DNA of 7,877 nt, from contig JANPII010000042.1 in NCBI GenBank assembly GCA_031424915.1, positions 1 through 7,877 on the forward strand. The letters are read 5' to 3'. The notes under the pieces were generated by a model. The model did no database searches and was not told the origin of the DNA. It was given only the letters and a program-made list of their open reading frames with translations. Positions 5,671-7,877 of the stretch are shown here, one piece after another. Position numbers and translations under genes: made by a program. The stretch is from JANPII01 sp031424915. Its GTDB lineage: Bacteria > Pseudomonadota > Alphaproteobacteria > Rickettsiales > Midichloriaceae. How positions within the stretch are numbered: the stretch's first letter is position 1; each line of letters begins with the position of its first letter.

Positions 5671-7479
5671 TTATCCTATACCATCGACATTGTTTTTAAT
5701 ATTAGCTTCTGGCCCCCCGCCTTCGTTCATACGGCTTTTATGCCACTCATGTATTGCTCTGGCTTGTACTATACCACGAAATAGTTCAATTTCTTCGGTT
5801 AAAGAATAATCATTTTGGCGAACACGTTCTTTCATGGCTAATATCTCATGGTCAGGGATGCCTAGATAGCGTAAAGAGGCTCCTCCGAGTTGTAGGCCAA
5901 TTTCTATAGTAGCAGGCACGGTAAGAGTAGCACCTAATTTACGTAAACCGGTACCATGGCGGTAGTCTTCCACTCGCGACATTATACGCAAATTCTTGTA
6001 GTGTGTTGCTATGGTTTTAACTGCCTTACGCAGTGAAATCTTATCATCCATGGTCAAAATTGCTGCTGCTGCGCGTTCTGCCCCAACTGAACGTAGTATA
6101 TCTATATCACTGAGATCGCCATGGTATATTGGGAAACCTTGGTTACGCGCCTTCTTCACTAGTGCAGCATTGCTCTCCACTGCGATATAGTTGATTTTTT
6201 CAGCAGCTAGCATATAAGCCACCACCCTACCAACCCGGCCAAAGCCTGCAACTATGACGTGCGAGTCTAGGTCACTTATACCTTTGAATTCCATATTACC
6301 ATCACGTCCTTCTCCGAAATCTATTCGGTCTTCCAACATACTTCCAATAATAGATAACAAGGGTGTAACGGCCATAGTAATTGCTATTACCATCAACATA
6401 AACTGCGATTCATAGGTTGATAAAATTGATTGCTGCGAAGCTAGACCAATTAATACAAAACCAAATTCACTGCCTTGAGATAGCAGCAAGGATGAATGCA
6501 GGGCTGCTCCCCACTGGAATCTAAATATTTTGCATAGACTAAAGATAATCCCACCTTTTATTAGCATAAGGATAGAAGCAGCAAGCAGGAGTTTAACTAG
6601 GTTATCTATTATAAATCTGCCATCTATAGACATGCCAACAGACATGAAGAACAGCCCTAGCAACAGGCTTTTAAACGGCATTATACTATTTTCCACCTTA
6701 TTGCGATATTCCGTCTCAGCAATCATCAGTCCTGCAACAAACGCACCCATAGCAGTTGATAAACCCAAGTTATTAGTTGCTACTGCAGCGCCAAGTACAA
6801 GGAGCAGGGTAGTGGGTACGTAAACTTCGTCACTTTTGGCACTGCCTATTAATGAGAACATAGGGCGTAAGAACAAGCGTCCTATTATAGTAATTCCCAC
6901 TATCGCGACTAAGGCTTTTAATGCTGCTAAACCTAAGACATTCACGATGTCATGCTTGGTTTCAGCAAGCAGCGGCATAATGGCTAACAAAGGGACAACC
7001 GCTAAATCTTGCATTAGTAAAACAGACAGAGCCAATCTACCAACTTGCGTTGACTGACGTTTTGATTCTGCCATAACCTGCAGTACAATCGCAGTGGAAG
7101 ATAAGGTAAGTGCTGCGCTAAATACTACTGCAACGGGTATATCTAGATTAAAGAAATAGCGGATTAAAAATATCAAAGGTAGGGTAGTAAGAAGCAGTTG
7201 TAGGCCTCCAAAGCCAAATACATGCAGCCGCATCTTAAGTAGACGCTCAAAAGTTAGCTCTAAACCAATGACAAATAGCAAAAAGACTATCCCAAACTCA
7301 CCCAAATTATGTGCATAAGCAGGTTCGCTAATTACATCGTACCCATGCTGGCCAATTATAGCTCCACAAATCAGATAGCCTAACACGGGGCTCAAACGTA
7401 AGCGTCGAAATAGAACCACAATCAAGATGGAAGCGGCCAGTATAATCAGCACGTCTCTTAAGTATTGCAGCTCCTGCAT
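5671..7479 (-). CDS. KefB/KefC-like CPA2 monovalent cation:proton antiporter with RCK domain
   Basis: A 602-residue inner-membrane protein of the CPA2 family, predicted to exchange K+ (or Na+) for H+. Residues ~7-380 are the Na+/H+ exchanger membrane domain, with LFVIGLEL (68-75), LTLSSTAIVLQ (124-134), QDLAVVPLL (157-165), GAFVAGLMIAETEYR (245-259), GLFFMSVGMSID (275-286) and GSEFGFVL (336-343). Residues ~405-520 form a cytosolic RCK/TrkA-N domain with the Rossmann motif GFGRVG (412-417) and acidic Glu435, expected to bind a nucleotide. A charged tail of ~80 residues ends the protein. The ATG is preceded by AAGGGGTGA, an SD-like stretch. A promoter and a terminator-like hairpin lie upstream. 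Being followed directly by nhaA points to joint control of cation and pH balance. Glutathione gating, as in E. coli KefB/C, cannot be judged from sequence alone, so no symbol is given. Confidence 0.93.
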   Translation of the reverse strand: MQELQYLRDVLIILAASILIVVLFRRLRLSPVLGYLICGAIIGQHGYDVISEPAYAHNLGEFGIVFLLFVIGLELTFERLLKMRLHVFGFGGLQLLLTTLPLIFLIRYFFNLDIPVAVVFSAALTLSSTAIVLQVMAESKRQSTQVGRLALSVLLMQDLAVVPLLAIMPLLAETKHDIVNVLGLAALKALVAIVGITIIGRLFLRPMFSLIGSAKSDEVYVPTTLLLVLGAAVATNNLGLSTAMGAFVAGLMIAETEYRNKVENSIMPFKSLLLGLFFMSVGMSIDGRFIIDNLVKLLLAASILMLIKGGIIFSLCKIFRFQWGAALHSSLLLSQGSEFGFVLIGLASQQSILSTYESQFMLMVIAITMAVTPLLSIIGSMLEDRIDFGEGRDGNMEFKGISDLDSHVIVAGFGRVGRVVAYMLAAEKINYIAVESNAALVKKARNQGFPIYHGDLSDIDILRSVGAERAAAAILTMDDKISLRKAVKTIATHYKNLRIMSRVEDYRHGTGLRKLGATLTVPATIEIGLQLGGASLRYLGIPDHEILAMKERVRQNDYSLTEEIELFRGIVQARAIHEWHKSRMNEGGGPEANIKNNVDGIG

Positions 7480-7503
7480 TTTTCACCCCTTATTACCGCA
7501 ATT

Positions 7504-7535
7504 AAAAAAATCGCATCTTCAACTTACGAAGCCGC
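7504..7535 (-). terminator. Terminator-like hairpin in the kefB leader
   Basis: Minus strand: GCGGCTTC (7535-7528), loop GTAAGTT, GAAGATGC (7520-7513). Seven of eight positions pair (one G-U), with one G-A mismatch. GA and then seven T (7510-7504) follow. It lies between the predicted kefB promoter and the kefB ATG, so it could act as an attenuator. Because it begins only about 3 nt after the predicted start site, it could instead be a 5' stabilising stem. No rival anti-terminator helix was found. Confidence 0.45.
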
Positions 7536-7544
7536 ATACTTGCT

Positions 7545-7573
7545 ATTATTACTCGGTTTAATGGATATGACAA
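7545..7573 (-). promoter_or_regulatory. sigma70-type promoter of the kefB-nhaA-tsaC operon
   Basis: Minus strand TTGTCA (7573-7568, 5/6), a 17-bp spacer, AATAAT (7550-7545, 5/6). Predicted start near 7538, with a leader of about 58 nt before kefB. Spacing is ideal and no competing site of this quality was seen on this strand in the gap. Confidence 0.6.
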
Positions 7574-7596
7574 GTGCAAATTATTACTGGCTATGG

Positions 7597-7606
7597 CTTA
7601 GCTAAG
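7597..7606. repeat. 10-bp perfect palindrome CTTAGCTAAG
   Basis: A self-complementary decamer 24 bp upstream of the -35 box of the kefB promoter, a position suited to a regulator site. A match this short may be chance in AT-rich DNA. Confidence 0.3.
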
Positions 7607-7736
7607 ATCTATTTTCCATAATCTCTATTATGGTATTAAGGCTAATTAACATAGGTAGCCAAACAGAGCGAAGGTTTAGTACTTTGCTCTGTTGAGTAAT
7701 TTCTTTAAAAAACAATGACTTAGTCTTTATGTTCAT
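7602..7736 (-). CDS. Doubtful 44-codon ORF upstream of kefB
   Basis: Minus-strand ATG at 7736 to TAG at 7602, encoding a product starting MNIKTKSLFFKEITQQ and ending NTIIEIMENRS, with a hydrophobic stretch (WLPMLISLNTII) near the C-terminus. The frame stays open for 19 more codons upstream of the ATG. No SD precedes it, no promoter was found for it, and the structured block 7616-7693 lies inside it. I do not recognise a family. It may be a small gene, a gene remnant, or simply an open frame by chance; chance is most likely. Confidence 0.15.
   Translation of the reverse strand: MNIKTKSLFFKEITQQSKVLNLRSVWLPMLISLNTIIEIMENRS
7616..7633. repeat. 7-bp hairpin CCATAAT/ATTATGG
   Basis: A perfect inverted repeat with a 4-nt loop (CTCT on the plus strand). 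It is compact enough to fold in RNA from either strand, or it may be a dyad binding site. It sits in the row of inverted repeats between the divergent promoters. Confidence 0.45.
7640..7660. repeat. 5-bp inverted repeat GGCTA/TAGCC
   Basis: Arms at 7640-7644 and 7656-7660, separated by 11 nt. Weak alone; noted because it lies 6 nt after one hairpin and 1 nt before the 12-bp hairpin. Confidence 0.3.
7662..7693. repeat. 12-bp hairpin in the divergent intergenic region
   Basis: Plus strand AACAGAGCGAAG (7662-7673), loop GTTTAGTA, CTTTGCTCTGTT (7682-7693). Eleven Watson-Crick pairs and one G-U. It is the longest stem seen in the window. No long U tract follows on either strand (three T on the minus side), so it is not a standard terminator. 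It could be part of a small RNA or a remnant of an interspersed palindromic repeat. Confidence 0.6.
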
Positions 7737-7780
7737 CAAAAAGATTAAAGCTAAGATAAAATCTTCGGCATAGGCGCCAT

Positions 7781-7797
7781 TTAAGGGTTGACCTTAA
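7781..7797. promoter_or_regulatory. Operator-like inverted repeat over the rightward -35 box
   Basis: TTAAGG, 5-nt spacer GTTGA, CCTTAA. The dyad covers the whole -35 hexamer (7788-7793) of the rightward promoter, where a bound dimer would block RNA polymerase. The symmetry is seen; regulator binding is inferred. Confidence 0.35.
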
Positions 7798-7816
7798 GTC
7801 GATTTATGTATAAAAT
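7788..7816 (+). promoter_or_regulatory. sigma70-type promoter of the rightward gene
   Basis: TTGACC (7788-7793, 5/6), 17-bp spacer, TAAAAT (7811-7816, 5/6). A start near 7823 gives a leader of about 28 nt before the GTG at 7851. It is the best-spaced plus-strand promoter seen and is directly followed by a strong RBS and start codon. Confidence 0.7.
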
Positions 7817-7840
7817 ATCTTCACAGGACTCTTAAAAATT

Positions 7841-7847
7841 GGAGGAG
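7841..7847 (+). promoter_or_regulatory. Strong Shine-Dalgarno GGAGGAG
   Basis: GGAGG followed by 5 nt and then GTG at 7851. It supports the partial gene at the right edge. Confidence 0.7.
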
Positions 7848-7850
7848 CGA

Positions 7851-7877
7851 GTGTTACATAGCAGAACAAATTTTGAT
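7851..7877 (+). CDS. Start of a rightward gene, product unknown (cut by window edge)
   Basis: Nine codons in the window, read as MLHSRTNFD with a GTG start. The promoter, leader length and strong RBS support a real gene, but the peptide is too short to assign. A short leader ending in (N/Y)FD often comes before a Rossmann FAD-binding strand such as in MnmG (GidA). That is only a guess from the first residues, and the gene could be anything. It is divergent from kefB. Confidence 0.5.

Larger units (their letters stand above)
7480..7850. other. Divergent intergenic region between kefB and a rightward gene
   Basis: The only non-coding stretch above 300 bp. It holds divergent promoters near its two ends and a central block (7597-7693) of closely spaced inverted repeats. 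No tRNA, known riboswitch or insertion sequence was recognised, nor any clear DnaA-box cluster. Individual elements are listed separately. Confidence 0.7.

Noticed and set aside
7561..7605. 14-codon plus-strand ORF (MDMTSANYYW...)
   Set aside because: No SD, very short, overlaps the kefB promoter on the other strand; nothing supports translation.
7741..7765. AAGATT/AATCTT inverted repeat followed by T on the minus strand
   Set aside because: Six A/T-rich pairs with a 13-nt loop and no upstream minus-strand gene to terminate; expected by chance.
7480..7850. Replication origin
   Set aside because: rpsT is near dnaA in some alphaproteobacteria, so I looked for DnaA boxes, but no cluster matching TTATNCACA was found and no replication gene is present.
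1..7877. Mobile elements, CRISPR arrays, toxin-antitoxin or phage-defence genes
   Set aside because: No transposase motif, terminal repeats with target duplication, regularly spaced repeats or defence-related domains were seen; every complete gene is a known housekeeping family.

Overview
The window looks like chromosomal housekeeping DNA from an AT-rich proteobacterium (about 40% G+C by eye). An alphaproteobacterium, possibly a host-associated one of the Rickettsiales/Holosporales kind, fits best. This is inferred from the style of the RlpA, inorganic pyrophosphatase, TrhO and NhaA proteins and the low G+C; no phylogenetic marker was tested. Stop codons are TAA (6) and TAG (2), Trp is TGG, and Shine-Dalgarno (SD) sequences are generally clear.

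All eight complete genes lie on the minus strand, so transcription runs from right to left. From the right edge leftward the order is kefB/C-like antiporter, nhaA, tsaC, rpsT, ppa, trhO, corC-like transporter, rlpA, then a tRNA-Thr(CGU) cut by the left edge. kefB-nhaA-tsaC is a tight unit (1-bp gap, then 1-bp overlap). rpsT has its own sigma70-like promoter and probably leads ppa and trhO (gaps of 64 and 22 bp, counting from the revised ppa start). corC, rlpA and the tRNA follow, with a candidate internal promoter inside the 3' end of corC.

The only non-coding stretch over 300 bp is 7480-7850, between kefB and a rightward gene whose first nine codons are visible at the right edge (GTG start, GGAGGAG RBS). 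It holds two good divergent promoters, a terminator-like hairpin in the kefB leader, a run of four inverted repeats including a 12-bp stem, an inverted repeat over the -35 box of the rightward promoter, and a doubtful 44-codon ORF.

Functionally there are three themes. Monovalent cation/pH homeostasis is served by the KefB/C-like protein and NhaA. Translation and tRNA biology is served by TsaC (t6A37), TrhO (ho5U34), S20 and tRNA-Thr; pyrophosphatase removes the PPi that TsaC and other synthetases release. The envelope is represented by RlpA and the CorC/HlyC-family membrane protein. I see no mobile element, CRISPR array, phage gene or evident new multi-gene system. The most interesting material is regulatory: the structured intergenic region, the overlapping hairpins at the nhaA start, and the tRNA placed 2 nt after the rlpA stop codon.
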